Source: Xylocopa sonorina (Eukaryota > Arthropoda > Insecta > Hymenoptera > Apidae). Taken from it: a DNA stretch of 64,000 bases. Shown piece by piece: positions 25,703 through 40,389 of the stretch (its first letter is position 1; every line of letters begins with the position of its first letter). The position numbers and the translations under genes are program-made. Below the pieces are notes generated by a model. That model was not told the origin of the DNA, made no database searches, and saw only the letters and a list, made by a program, of their open reading frames with translations. The stretch is taken from assembly GCF_050948175.1 (NCBI RefSeq), contig NW_027490164.1, positions 1 to 64,000 of the forward strand, in the 5' to 3' direction.

Positions 25703-27786
25703 CTACGTTTCGTAGCAATAGAGTTCTAATGCTTCTTAAAACGCGATATCGCATCTCATTTCTATGTTTCATGGTGAGATATAATATGATTTGCGAAGTG
25801 TCATGTATTCCTCGCCTACACTTCAAATGAATGTAAATGCGACACTTCCTTGCTAGGAAATAGCGTTTGCAGATGTCCACGTATCAAAGCAATAGAGTTC
25901 AAATGCTTCTTAAAACGAGATATTGCATCTCATATCTATGTTTCCTGATAAGATATAATATTCATTGCGAAGTGTTATGCATTCCTCGTCTACGATTCAA
26001 ATGAATGTAAATGCGACACTTCCTTGCAAGGAAATAGCGTTTGCAGATGTCTACGTTTCGTAGCAATAGAGTTCTAATGCTTCTTAAAACGCGATATCGC
26101 ATCCCATTTCTATGTTTCATGGTAAGATATAATATGATTTGCGAAGTGTTATGTATTCCTCGTCTACACATCAACTAAATGTAAATGCGCACTTCCTTGC
26201 AAGGAAATAGCGTTTGCAGATGTCTACGTATCGTAGCAGTAGAGTTCTAACGCTTCTTAAAAAGCGATATCGCATCTCATTTCTATGTTTCATGGTAAGA
26301 TGTAATATTATTTGCGAAGTGTTATGTATTCCTCGCCTATACTTCAAATGAATGTAAATGCGAGACTTCTTTGCTAGGAAATAGCGTTTGCAAATGTCTA
26401 CCTATCGTAGCAATAGTGTTCTAATGCTTCTTAAAACGCGATATCGCATCTCATTTCTATGTTTCATGGTAAGATATAATATGATTTGCGAAGTGTTGTG
26501 TATTCCTCGTCTACACATCAATTAAATGTAAATGCGCACTTCCTTGCAAGGATATAGCGTTTGCAGATGACAACGTATCGTAGCAATAGAGTTCTTATGA
26601 TTCATAAAACGCGATATCGCATCTCATTTCTATGTTTCATGGTAAGATGTAATATGATTTGCGAAGTGTTATGTATTCCTCGTGTACACTTCAAATGAAT
26701 GTAAATGCGACACTTCCTTGCAAGGAAACAGCGTTTGCAGATGTCTACGTTTCGTAGCAATAGAGTTCCAATGCTTCTTAAAACGCGATATCGCATCTCA
26801 TTTCTATGTTTCATGGTGAGATATAATATGATTTGCGAAGTGTCATGTATTCCTCGCCTACACTTCAAATGAATGTAAATGCGACACTTCCTTGCTAGGA
26901 AATAGCGTTTGCAGATGTCCACGTATCAAAGCAATAGAGTTCAAATGCTTCTTAAAACGAGATATTGCATCTCATATCTATGTTTCCTGATAAGATATAA
27001 TATTCATTGCGAAGTGTTATGCATTCCTCGTCTACGATTCAAATGAATGTAAATGCGACACTTCCTTGCAAGGAAATAGCGTTTGCAGATGTCTACGTTT
27101 CGTAGCAATAGAGTTCTAATGCTTCTTAAAACGCGATATCGCATCCCATTTCTATGTTTCATGGTAAGATATAATATGATTTGCGAAGTGTTATGTATTC
27201 CTCGTCTACACATCAACTAAATGTAAATGCGCACTTCCTTGCAAGGAAATAGCGTTTGCAGATGTCTACGTATCGTAGCAGTAGAGTTCTAATGCTTCTT
27301 AAAAAGCGATATCGCATCTCATTTCTATGTTTCATGGTAAGATGTAATATTATTTGCGAAGTGTTATGTATTCCTCGCCTATACTTCAAATGAATGTAAA
27401 TGCGAGACTTCTTTGCTAGGAAATAGCGTTTGCAAATGTCTACCTATCGTAGCAATAGTGTTGTAATGCTTCTTAAAACGCGATATCGCATCTCATTTCT
27501 ATGTTTCATGGTAAGATATAATATGATTTGCGAAGTGTTGTGTATTCCTCGTCTACACATCAATTAAATGTAAATGCGCACTTCCCTGCAAGGATATAGC
27601 GTTTGCAGATGTCAACGTATCGTAGCAATAGAGTTCTTATGATTCATAAAACGCGATATCGCATCTCATTTCTATGTTTCATGGTAAGATGTAATATGAT
27701 TTGCGAAGTGTTATGTATTCCTCGTGTACACTTCAAATGAATGTAAATGCGACACTTCCTTGCAAGGAAACAGCGTTTGCAGATGT
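25703..27786. repeat. 6-mer HOR, period 1,042 bp, two tandem copies
   Basis: Copy 1 is about 25,703-26,744 and copy 2 about 26,745-27,786. The period is 6 x 174 minus 2. The two missing bases come from two units per HOR carrying GCGCACTTCC in place of GCGACACTTCC. Shared variants include GTCTACGTTTCG, CATGGTGAGATATAATATG, GTCCACGTATCAAAGC, GCATCCCATTTC, AAAAAGCGATATC, CTATACTTCAAATG and CGTGTACACTTC. A few point differences are present (for example TAACGCTTC at 26,249 against TAATGCTTC). Confidence 0.9.
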
Positions 27787-30700
27787 CTACGTATCGTAGC
27801 AATAGAGTTCTTATGATTCTTAAAACACGATACCGCATCTCATTTCTATGTTCCATGGTAAGATATAATATGATTTGCGAAGTATTGTGTATTCCTCGTC
27901 TACACTTCAAATGAATGTGAATGCGACACTACCTTGCAAGGAAATAGCGTTTGCAGATGTTTACGTATCGAAGCAATAGAGTTCAAATGATTCTTAAAAC
28001 GCGATATCGCATCTCATTTCTATGTTTCATGGTAAGATATAACATGATTTGCGAAGTGTTATGTATTCCTCGTCTACACTTCAAACGAATGTGAATGCGA
28101 TACTTCCTCGCTAGGAAATTGCGTTTGCAGATGTCTACGTATCGAAGCAATAGAGTTCAAATGCTTCCTAAAACGAGATATTGCATCTCATATCTATGTT
28201 TCATGATAAGATATAATATTCATTGCGACGTGTTATGAATTCCTCGTCTACGATTCAAATGGATGTAAATGCGACACTTCCTTGCTAGGAAATAGCTTTT
28301 GCAGATGTCTACGTATCGAAGCAATAGAGTTCAAATGCTTCTTAAAACAAGATATCGCATCTCAATTCTATATTTCATGATAAGATGTAATATTCATAGC
28401 GAAGTGTTATGCATTCCTCGTCTACGATTCAAATGAATGTAAATGCGACACTTCCTTGCAAGGAAACAGCGTTTGCAGATGTCTACGTATCGTAGCAATA
28501 GAGTTCTAATGCTTCTTAAAACGCGATATCGCATCCCATTTCTATGTTTCATAGTAAAATATAATATGATTTGCGAAGTGTTATGTATTCCTCGTCTACA
28601 CTTCAAATGAATGTAAATGCGACACTTCTTTGCTAGGAAATAGCGTTTGCAAATGTCTACCTATCGTGGCAATAGTGTTCTAATGCTTCTTAAAACGCGA
28701 TATCGCATCTCATTTCTATGTTTCATGGTAAGATATAATATGATTTGCGAAGTGTCATGTATTCCTCGTCTACACTACAAATGAATGTAAATGCGACACT
28801 TCCTTGCAAGGAAATAGCGTTTGCAAATGTCTACCTATCGTAGCAGTAGTGTTCTAATGCTTCTTAAAACACGATATCGCATCTCATTTCTATGTTTCAT
28901 GGTAAGATATAACATGATTTGCGAAGTGTTATGTATTCCTCGTCTACACTTCAAATGAATGTGAATGCGATACTTCCTCGCTAGGAAATTGCTTTTGCAG
29001 ATGTCTACGTATCGAAGCAATAGAGTTCAAATGCTTCTTAAAACGTGATATCGCATCTCATTTCTATGTTTCATGGTAAGATATAATATGATTTGCGAAG
29101 TGTGATGTATTCCTCGTCTACACTTCAAATGAATGTAAATGCGACACTTCCTTGCAAGGAAATAGCGACTGCAGATGTCTACGTATCGTAGCAATAGATT
29201 TCTAATGCTTCTTAAAACGAGATATCGCATCTCATTTCTATGTTTCATGGTAAGATATAATATTCATTGCGAAGTGTTATGCATTCCTCGTCTACGATTC
29301 AAATGAATGTAAATGCGACACTTCCATGCAAGGAAATAGCGTTTGCAGATGTCTACGTATCGTAGCAATAGAGTTCTTATGATTCTTAAAACGCTATATT
29401 GCATCTTATTTCTACGTTTCATGGTAAGATATAATATGATTTGCGAAGTGTCATGTATTCGTCGTCTACAATTCAAATGAATGTGAATGCGACACTTCCT
29501 CGCTAGGAAATAGCGTTTACAGATGTCTACGTATCGTAGCAATAGAGTTCTAATCCTTCTTAAAACGCGATATCGCATCTCATTTCCATGTTTCATGGTA
29601 AGATATAATATGATTTGCGAAGTATCATGTATTCATCGTCTACACTTCAAATGAATGTAAATGCGACACTTCCTTGCTAGGAAATAAGCGTCTGCAGATG
29701 ACTAGGTATCGTAGCAATAGAGTTCTAATGCTTCTTAAAACGCGATATCGCATCTCACTTCTATGTTTCATGGTAAGATATAATATGATTTGCGAAGTGT
29801 TATGTATTCCTCGTCTACACTTCAAATGAAAGTAAATTCGACACTTCCTTGCATGGAAATAGCGATTGCAGATGTCTACGTATCGTAGCAATAGAGTTCA
29901 TATGATTCTTAAAACGCGATATCGCATCTCATTTCTAGGTTTCATGGTATGATATAATATGATTTGCGAAGTGTTATGTATTCCTCGTCTACACTTCAAA
30001 TGAAAGTAAATGCGACACTTCCTTGCAAGGAAATAGCGATTGCAGATGTCTACGTCTCGTAGCAATAGGGTTCATATGTTCTTAAAACGCGATATCGCAT
30101 CTCAATTCTATGTTTCATGGTAAGATATAACATGATTTGCGAAGTGTTATGTATTCCTTGTCTACACTTCAAATGAATGTGAATGCGATACTTCCTCGCT
30201 AGGAAATAGCGTCTGCAGATGTCTAGGTATCGTAGCAATAGAGTTCTAATGCTTCTTAAAACGCGATAGCGCATATCATTTCTATGTTTCATGGTAAGAT
30301 ATAATATGATTTGCGAAGTGTCATGTATTCCTCGCCTACACTTCAAATGAATGTAAATGCGACACTTCCTTGCTAGGAAATAGCGTTTGCAGATGTCCAC
30401 GTATCGAAGCAATAGAGTTCAAATGCTTCTTAAAACGAGATATTGCATCTCATTTCTATGTTTCATGGTAAGATATAATATGATTTGCGAAGTGTTATGT
30501 ATTCCTCGTCTACACATCAACTAAATGTAAATGCGCACTTCCTTGCAAGGAAATAGCGTTTGCAGATGTCTACGTATCGTAGCAATAGAGTTCTAATGCT
30601 TCTTAAAACGCGATATCGCATCTCATTTCTATGTTTCATGGTAAGATGTAACATGATTTGCGAAGTATTGTGTATTCCTCGTCTACACTTCAAATGAATG

Positions 30701-33700
30701 TGAATGCGATACTTCCTCGCTAGGAAATAGCGTTTGCAGATGTCTACGTATCGTAGCAATAGCTTTCTAATGCTACTTAAAACGCCATATCGAATCTCAT
30801 TTCTATGTTTCATGGTAAGATATAATATGATTTGCGAAGTGTGATGTATTCCTCGTCTACACTTCAAATGAATGTAAATGCGACACTTCCTTGCAAGGAA
30901 ATAGCGATTGCAGATGTCTACGTCTCGTAGCAATAGAGTTCATATGTTCTTAAAACGCGATATCGCATCTCAATTCTATGTTTCATGGTAAGATATAACG
31001 TGATTTGCGAAGTGTTATGTATTCCTTGTCTACACTTCAAATTAATGTGAATGCGATACTTCCTCGCTAGGAAATAGCGTCTGCAGATGTCTAGGTATCG
31101 TAGCAATAGAGTTCATATGTTCTTAAAACGCGATATCGCATCTCATTTCTATGTTTCATGGTAAGATATAATATTCATTGCGAAGTGTGATGTATTCCTC
31201 GTCTACACTTCAAATGAATGTAAATGCGACACTTCCTTGCTAGGAAATAGCGTTTGCAGATGTCTACGTATCGAAGCAATAGAGATCAAATGCTTCTTAA
31301 AACGAGATATTGCATCTCATATCTATGTTTCCCGATAAGATATAATATTCATTGCGAAGTGTTATGCATTCCTCGTCTACGATTCAAATGAATGTAAATG
31401 CGACACTTCCTTGCAAGGAAATAGCGTTTGCAGATGTCTACGTTTCGTAGCAATAGAGTTCTAATGCTTCTTAAAACGCGATATCGCATCTCATTTCTAT
31501 CTTTCATGGTGAGATATAATATGATTTGCGAAGTGTCATGTATTCCTCGCCAACACTTCAAATGAATGTAAATGCGACACCTCCTTGCAAGGAAATAGCG
31601 TTTGCAGATGTCCACGTATCAAAGCAATATAGTTCTAATGCTTCTTAAAACGCGATATCGCATCTCATTTCTTTGTTTCATGGTAAGATATAATATGATT
31701 TGCGAAGTGTTATGTACTCCTCGTCTACACATCAACTAAATGTAAATGCGCACTTCCTTGCAAGGAAATAGCGTTTGCAGATGTCAACGTATCGTAGCAA
31801 TAGAGTTCTTATGATTCTTAAAACGCGATATCGCATCTCATTTCTATGTTTCATGGTAAGATATAATATGATTTGCGAAGTGTTATGTACTCCTCGTCCA
31901 CACTTCAACTAAATGTAAATGCGCACTTCCTTGCAAGGAAATAGCGTTTGCAGATGTCAACGTATCGTAGCAATAGAGTTCTTATGATTCTTAAAACGCG
32001 ATATCGCATCTCATTTCTACGTTTCATGGTAAGATATAATATGATTTGCGAAGTATCATGTATTTCTCGTCTACACTTCAAATGAATGTAAATGCGACAC
32101 TTCCTTGCTAGGAAATAGCGTCTGCAGATGTCTACGTATCGTAGCAATAGAGTTCCTATGATTCTTAAAACGCGATATCGCATCTCATTTCTATGTTTCA
32201 TGGTAAGATATAATATTCATTGCGAAGTGTTATGCATTCCTCGCCTACGATTCAAATGAATGTAAATGCGACACTTCCTTGCTAGGAAATAGCGATTGCA
32301 GAAGTCTACGTATCGTAGCAATAGAGTTCTCATGCTTCTTAAAACGCGCTATCGCATCTCATTTCTATGTTTCATGGTAAGATGTAATATTATTTGCGAA
32401 GTGTTATGTATTCTTCGCCTATACTTCAAATGAATGTAAATGCGAGACTTCTTTGCTAGGAAATAACGTTTTCAAATATCTACCTATCGTAGCAATAGTG
32501 TTCTAATGCTTCTTAAAATGCGATATCGTATCTCATTTCTATGTTTCATGGTAAGATATAATATGATTTGCGAAGTGTTATGTATTCCTCGTCTACACAT
32601 CAACTAAATGTAAATGCGCACTTCCTTGCAAGGAAATAGCGTTTGCAGATGTCAACGTATCGTAGCAATAGAGTTCTTATGATTCTTAAAACGCGATTTC
32701 GCATCTCATTTCCATGTTTCATGGTAAGATATAATATGATTTGCGAAGTGTTATGTATTCCTCGTCTATACTTCAAATGAATGTAAATGCGACACTTCCT
32801 TGCTAGGAAATAGCGTTTGCAGATGTCTACGTCTCGTAGCAATAGAGTTCATATGTTTCTTAAAACGCGATATCGCATCTCATTTCTATGTTTCATGGTA
32901 GGATATAACATGATTTGCGAAGTGTTATGTATTCCTTGTCTACGATTCAAATGAATGTAAATGCGACACTTGCTTGCAAGGAAATAGCGTTTGCAGATGT
33001 CTACGTATCGTAGCAATAGAGTTCCTATGATTCTTAAAACGCGATATCGCATTTCATTTCTATGTTTCATGGTAAGATATAATATGATTTGCTAAGTGTT
33101 ATGTATTCCTCGTCTACACTTCAAATGAATGTAAATGCGACACTTCTTTGCAAGGAAATAGCGTTTGCAGATGTCTACGTATCGTAGCAATGGAGTTCCT
33201 GTGATTCTTAAAACGCGATATCGCATCTCATTTCTATGTTTCATGGTAAGATATAATATGATTTGCGAAGTGTTATGTATTCCTCGTCTACACTTCAAAT
33301 GAATGTAAATGCGACACTTCCTTGCAAGGAAATAGCGTTTGCAAATGTCTACCTATCGTAGCAGTAGTGTTCTAATGCTTCTCAGAACGCGATGTCGCAT
33401 CTCATTTCTATGTTTCATGGTAAGATATAATATGATTTGCGAAGTGTTATGTATTCCTCGTCTACACTTCAAATGAATGTAAATGCGACACTTCCTTGCA
33501 AGGAAATAGCGTTTGCAGATGTCTACGTATCGAAGCAATAGAGTTCAAATGCTTCTTAAATCGAGATATTGCATCTCATATCTATGTTTCATGATAAGAT
33601 ATAATATTCATTGCGAAGTGTTATGCATTCCTCGCCTACGATTCAAATGAATGTAAATGCGACACTTCCTTGCAAGGAAATAGCGTTTGCAGATGTCTAC

Positions 33701-35410
33701 GTATCGAAGCAATAGAGTTCAAATGCTTCTTAAATCGAGATATTGCATCTCATATCTATGTTTCATGATAAGATATAATATTCATTGCGAAGTGTTATGC
33801 ATTCCTCGCCTACGATTCAAATGAATGTAAATGCGACACTTCCTTGCTAGGAAATAGCGATTGCAGAAGTCTACGTATCGTAGCAATAGAGTTCTAATGC
33901 TTCTTAAAACGCGATATCGCATCTCATTTCTATGTTTCATGGTAAGATGCAATATTATTTGCGAAGTGTTATGTATTCCTCGCCAATACTTCAAATGATT
34001 GTAAATGCGAGACTTCTTTGCCAGGAAATAGCGATTGCAAATGTCTACCTATCGTAGCAGTAGTGTTCTAATGCTTCTTAAAACGCGATATCGTATCTCA
34101 TTTCTATGATTCATGGTAAGATATAATATGATTTGCGAAGTGTTATGTATTCCTCGTCTACACATCAACTAAATGTAAATGCGCACTTCCATGCAAGGAA
34201 ATAGCGTTTGCAGATGTCAACATATCGTAGCAATAGAGTTCTTATGATTCTTAAAACGCGATATCGCATCTCATTTCTATTTTTCATGGTAAGATATAAT
34301 ATGATTTGCGAAGTGTTATGTATTCCTCGTCTACACTTCAAATGAATGTAAATGCGACACTTCCTTGCTAGGAAATAGCGTTTGCAGATGTCTACGTATC
34401 GAAGCAATAGAGTTCAAATGCTTCTCACAACGAGATATTGCATCTCATATCTATGTTTCCTGATAAGATATAATATTCATTGCGATGTGTTATGCATTCC
34501 TCGTCTACGATTCAAATGAATGTAAATGCGACACTTCCTTGCGAGGAAATAGCGTTTGCAGATGTCTAGGTATCGTAGCAATAGAGTTCTTATGATTCTT
34601 AAAACGCGATATCGCATCTCATTTCTATGTTTCATGGTAAGATATAATATGATTTGCGAAGTATCATGTATTCCTCGTCTACCGTTCAAATGAATGTAAA
34701 TGCGACACTTCCTTGCTAGGAAATAGCTTCTGCAGATGTCTAGGTATCGTAGCAATAGAGTTCTAATGCTTCATAAAACGCGATATCGCATCTCAATTCT
34801 ATGTTTCATGGTAAGATATAATATGATTTTCGAAGTGCTATGTATTCCTCGTCTACACTTCAAATGAATGTAAATGGGACACTTCCTTGCAAGGAAATAG
34901 CGTTTGCAAATGTCTACCTATCGTAGCAGTAGTGTTCTAATGCTTCTTAGAACGCGATGTCGCAACTCATTTCTATGTTTCATGGTAAGATATAATATGA
35001 TTTGCAAAGTGTTATGTATTCCTCGTCTACACTTCAAATGAATGTAAATGCGACACTTCCTTGCTAGGAAATAGCGATTGCAGAAGTCTACGTATCGTAG
35101 CAATAGAGTTCAAATGCTTCTTAAATCGAGATATTGCATCTCATATCTATGTTTCATGATAAGATATAATATTCATTGCGAAGTGTTATGTATTCCTCGC
35201 CTATACTTCAAATGATTGTAAATGCGAGACTTCTTTGCTAGGAAATAGCGATTGCAAATGTCTACCTATCGTAGCAGTAGTGTTCTAATGCCTCTTAAAA
35301 CGCGATATCGTATCTCATTTCTATGTTTCATGGTAAGATATAATATGATTTGCGAAGTGTTATGTATTCCTCGTCTACACATCAACTAAATGTAAATGCG
35401 CACTTCCTTG
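26160..35410. repeat. Locally confined sub-type with a 1-bp deletion (GCGCAC)
   Basis: Ten units carry CATCAACTAAATG or CATCAATTAAATG (or CTTCAACTAAATG) followed by GCGCACTTCC, one base shorter than GCGACACTTCC. They lie near 26,168, 26,517, 27,209, 27,558, 30,514, 31,729, 31,903, 32,596, 34,162 and 35,376. I see none outside this interval. The linked substitutions and deletion mark a single origin followed by local spread. Confidence 0.8.
33472..33845. repeat. Recent single-monomer tandem duplication
   Basis: The unit with AAATCGAGATATTGC and GCCTACGATTC at about 33,541 is followed 174 bp later, at about 33,715, by what looks like an identical unit, including the flanking TATCGAAGC. Identity ends at 33,844, where TTGCTAGG replaces TTGCAAGG. 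The rare AAATCG variant marks the pair. Confidence 0.8.
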
Positions 35411-36270
35411 CAAGGAAATAGCGTTTGCAGATGTCAACATATCGTAGCAATAGAGTTCTTATGATTCTTAAAACGCGATATCGCATCTCATTTCTATGTT
35501 TCATGGTAAGATATAATATGATTTGCGAAGTGTTATGTATTCCTCGTCTACACTTCAAATGAATGTAAATGCGACACTTCCTTGCTAGGAAATAGCGTTT
35601 GCAGATGTCTACGTATCGAAGCAATAGAGTTCAAATGCTTCTCACAACGAGATATTGCATCTCATATCTATGTTTCCTGATAAGATATAATATTCATTGC
35701 GATGTGTTATGCATTCCTCGTCTACGATTCAAATGAATGTAAATGCGACACTTCCTTGCGAGGAAATAGCGTTTGCAGATGTCTAGGTATCGTAGCAATA
35801 GAGTTCTTATGATTCTTAAAACGCGATATCGCATCTCATTTCTATGTTTCATGGTAAGATATAATATGATTTGCGAAGTATCATGTATTCCTCGTCTACC
35901 GTTCAAATGAATGTAAATGCGACACTTCCTTGCTAGGAAATAGCTTCTGCAGATGTCTAGGTATCGTAGCAATAGAGTTCTAATGCTTCATAAAACGCGA
36001 TATCGCATCTCAATTCTATGTTTCATGGTAGGATATAATACGATTTTCGAAGTGTTATGTATTCCTCGTCTACACTTCAAATGAATGTAAATGGGACACT
36101 TCCTTGCAAGGAAATAGCGTTTGCAAATGTCTACCTATCGTAGCAGTAGTGTTCTAATGCTTCTTAGAACGCGATGTCGCATCTCATTTCTATGTTTCAT
36201 GGTAAGATATAATATGATTTGCAAAGTGTTATGTATTCCTCGTCTACACTTCAAATGAATGTAAATGCGA
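33960..36270. repeat. Second 7-mer HOR, period 1,217 bp, about two copies
   Basis: Copy 1 runs from about 33,960 to 35,050 and copy 2 from about 35,177 to 36,270. The period is 7 x 174 minus 1; the missing base is the GCGCAC deletion in one unit per copy. Shared variants: AAATGATTGTAAATGCGAGAC, GTCAACATATCG, CTTCTCACAACGAG, GCGATGTGTTATGC, TTGCGAGG, CTACCGTTC, AATAGCTTCTGC and ATGATTTTCGAAG. A partly related third stretch follows at about 36.3-36.9k. Confidence 0.87.
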
Positions 36271-37259
36271 CACTTCCTTGCAAGGAAATAGCGTTTGCAG
36301 ATGTCTACGTATCGAAGCAATAGAGTTCTAATGCTTCATAAAACGCGATATCGCATCTCAATTCTATGTTTCATGGTAAGATATAATATGATTTTCGAAG
36401 TGTTATGTATTCCTCGTCTACACTTCAAATGAATGTAAATGCGACACTTCCTTGCTAGGAAATAGCGATTGCAGAAGTCTACGTATCGTAGCAATAGAGT
36501 TCAAATGCTTCTCACAACGAGATTTTGCATCTCATATCTATGTTTCCTGATAAGATATAATATTCATTGCGATGTGTTATGCATTCCTCGTCTACGATTC
36601 AAATGAATGTAAATGCGACACTTCCTTGCGAGGAAATAGCGTTTGCAGATATCTAGGTATCGTAGCAATAGAGTTCTTATGATTCTTAAAACGCGATATC
36701 GCATCTCATTTCTATGTTTCATGGTAAGATATAATATGATTTGCGAAGTATCATGTATTCCTCGTCTACACTTCAAATGAATGTAAATGCGACACTTCCT
36801 TGCTAGGAAATAGCGTCTGCAGATGTCTAGGTATCGTAGCAATAGAGTTCTAATGCTTCATAAAACGCGATATCGCATCTCAATTCTATGTTTCATGGTA
36901 AGATATAATATGATTTGCGAAGTGTTATGTATTCCTCGTCTACACTTCAAATGAATGTAAATGCGACACTTCCTTGCAAGGAAATAGCGATTGCAGATGT
37001 CTACGTCTCGTAGCAATGGAGTTCATATGATTCTTAAAACGCGATATCGCATGTCATTTCTATGTTTCATGGTAAGATATAACATGATTTGCGAAGTGTT
37101 ATGTATTCTTCGTCTACACTTCAAATGAATGTAAATGCGACACTTCTTTGCTAGGAAATAGCGTTTGCAAATGTCTACGTATCGTAGCAATAGTGTTCTA
37201 ATGCTTCTTAAAACGCGATATCGCATCTCATTTCTATGTTTCATGGTAAGATATAACAT

Positions 37260-40190
37260 GATTTGCGAATTGTCATGTATTCCTCGTCTACACTACAAAT
37301 GAATGTAAATGCGATACTTCCTTGCTAGGAAATAGCGTCTGCAGATGTCTAGGTATCGTAGCAATAGAGTTCTAATGCTTCTTAAAACGCGATATCGCAT
37401 CTCATTTCTATGTTTCATGGTAAGATATAATACGATTGGCGAAGTGTCACGTATTCCTCGCCTACACTTCAAATGAATGTAAATGCGACACTTCCTTGCT
37501 AGGAAATAGCGTTTGCAGATGTCTACGTATCGAAGCAATAGAGTTCAAATGCTTCTTAAAACGAGATATTGCATCTCATGTCTATGTTTCCTGATAAGAT
37601 ATAATATTCATTGCGAAGTGTTATGCATTCCTTGTCTACGATTCAAATGAATGTAAATGCGACACTTCCTTGCAAGGAAATAGCGTTTGCAGATGTCTAC
37701 GTATCGTAGCAATAGAGTTCTTATGATGCTTAAAACGCGATATCGCATCACATTTCTATGTTTCATGGTAAGATATAATATGATTTGCGAAGTATCACGT
37801 ATTCCTCGTCTACACTTCAAATGAATGTAAATGCGACACTTCCTTGCTAGGAAATAGCGTCTGCAGATATCTAGGTATCGTAGCAATAGAGTTCTAATGC
37901 TTCTCAAAACGCGATATCGCATCTCATTTCTATGTTTCATGGTAAGATATAATATGATTTGCGAAGTGTTATGTATTCCTCGTCTACACTTCAAATGAAT
38001 GTAAATGCGACACTTCCTTGCAAGGAAATAGCGATTGCAGATGTCTACGTCTCGTAGCAATAGTGTTCTAATGCTTCATAAAGCGCGATATCGCATCTCA
38101 TTTCTATATTTCATGGTAAGATATAATATGATTTGCGAAGTGTCATGTATTCCTCGTCTACACTACAAATGATTGTAAATGCGATACTTCCTTGCTAGGA
38201 AATAGCGTCTGCAGATGTCTAGGTATCGTAGCAATAGAGTTCTAATGCTTCTTAAAACGCGATATCGCATCTCATTTCTATGTTTCATGGTAAGATGTAA
38301 TATGATTTGCGAAGTGTTATGTATTCCTCGTCTACACTTCAAATGAATGTAAATGCGAGACTTCCTTGCAAGGAAATAGCGATTGCAGATGTCTACGTCT
38401 CGCAGCAATAGAGTTCATATGATTCTTAAAACGCGATATCGCATCTCATTTCTATGTTTCATGGTAAGATGTAACATGATTTGCGAAGTGTTATGTATTC
38501 CTTGTCTACACTTCAAATGAATGTGAATGCGATACTGCCTCGCTAGGAAATAGCGATTGCAGATGTCTACGTCTCGTAGCAATAGAGTTCATATGATTCT
38601 TAAAACGCGATATCGCATCTCATTTCTATGTTTCATGGTAAGATATAATATGATTTGCGAAGTGTTATGTATTCCTCGTCTACACTTCAAATGAATGTAA
38701 ATGCGACACTTCCTTGCAAGGAAATAGCGTTCGCAAATGTCTACCTACCGTAGCAGTAGTGTACTAATGCTTCTTAGAACGCGATGTCGCATCTCATTTC
38801 TATGTTTCATGGTAAGATATAATATGAATTGCGAAGTATCATGTATTCTTCGTCTACACTTCAAATGAATGTAAATGCGACTCTCCCTTGCAAGGAAATA
38901 GCGTTTGCAGATGTCTACGTATCGAAGCAATATAGTTCAAATGCTTCCTAAAACGAGATATTGCATCTCATATCTATGTTTCATGATAAGATATAATATT
39001 CATTGCGAAGTGTTATGCATTCCTCGTCTACGATTCAAATGGATGTAAATGCGACACTTCCTTGCTAGGAAATAGCGTTTGCAGATGTCTACGTATCGAA
39101 GCAATAGATTTCAAATGCTTCTTAAAACAAGATATCGCATCTCAATTCTATGTTTCATGATAAGATGTAATATTCATTGCGAAGTGTCATGTATTCCTCG
39201 CCTACACTTCAAATGAATGTAAATGCGGCACTTCCTTGCAAGGAAATGGCGTTTGCAGATGTCTACGTATCGTAGCAATAGTGTTCTTATGATTCTTAAA
39301 ACGCGATATCGCATCTCATTTCTATGTTTCATGGTAAGATATAATATGATTTGCGAAGTGTTGTGTATTCCTCGTCTACACTTCAAATGAATGTAAATGC
39401 GACACTTCCTGGCTAGGAAATAGCGTCTGCAGATGTCTACGTATCGAAGCAATAGAGTTCAAATGCTCCTTAAAACGAGATATTGCATCTCATATCTATG
39501 TTTCATGATAAGATATAATATTCATTGCGATGTGTTATGCATTCCTCGCCTACGATTCAAATGAATGTAAATGCGACACTTCGTTGCAAGGAAATAGCGT
39601 TTGCAGATGTCTACGTATCGTAGCAATAGAGTTCTTATGATTCTTAAAACGCGATATCGCATCTCATTTCTATGTTTCATGGTAAGATATAATATGATTT
39701 GCGAAGTATCATGTATTCCTCGTCTACACTTCAATTGAATGTAAATGCGACACTTCCTTGCTCGGAAATAGCGTCTGCAGATGTCTAGGTATCGTAGCAA
39801 TAGAGTTCTAATGCTTCTTAAAACGCGATATCGCATCTCATTTCTATGTTTCATGGTAAGATATAACATGATTTGCGAAGTGTCATGTATTCCTCGTCTA
39901 CACTACAAATGAATGTAAATGCGATACTTCCTTGCTAGGAAATAGCGTCTGCAGATGTCTAGGTATCGTAGCAATAGAGTTCTAATGCTTCTTAAAACGC
40001 GATATCGCATCTCATTTCTATGTTTCATGGTAAGATATAATATGATTTGCGAAGTGTCACGTATTCCTCGCCTACACTTCAAATGAATGTAAATGCGACA
40101 CTTCCTTGCTAGGAAATAGCGTTTGCAGACGTCTACGCATCGAAGCAATAGAGTTCAAGTGCTTCTTAAAACGAGATATTGCATCTCATA
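37260..40190. repeat. Heterogeneous left-array end with a 15-mer offset pair
   Basis: The two-unit segment at about 37,263-37,585 (CACTACAAATGAATG, GCGATACTTCC, then a unit with GTGTCACG and GCCTACACTTC) recurs at 39,873-40,195, 2,610 bp (15 x 174) away. A related unit lies at 38,162 (CACTACAAATGATTG). The intervening units are a mixture of A and B types with no clear HOR. This is the part of the left array next to the orientation switch. Confidence 0.75.
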
Positions 40191-40389
40191 TCTATGTTTC
40201 CTGATAAGATATAATAATCATTTCGAAGTGTTATGCATTCCTCGTCTACGATTCAAATGAATGTAAATGCGACACTTCCTTGCAAGGAAATAGCGTTTGC
40301 AGATGTCTACGTTTCGTAGCAATAGAGTTCTTATGATTCTTAAAACGCGATATCGCATCTCATTTCTATGTTTCATGGTAAGATATAAT

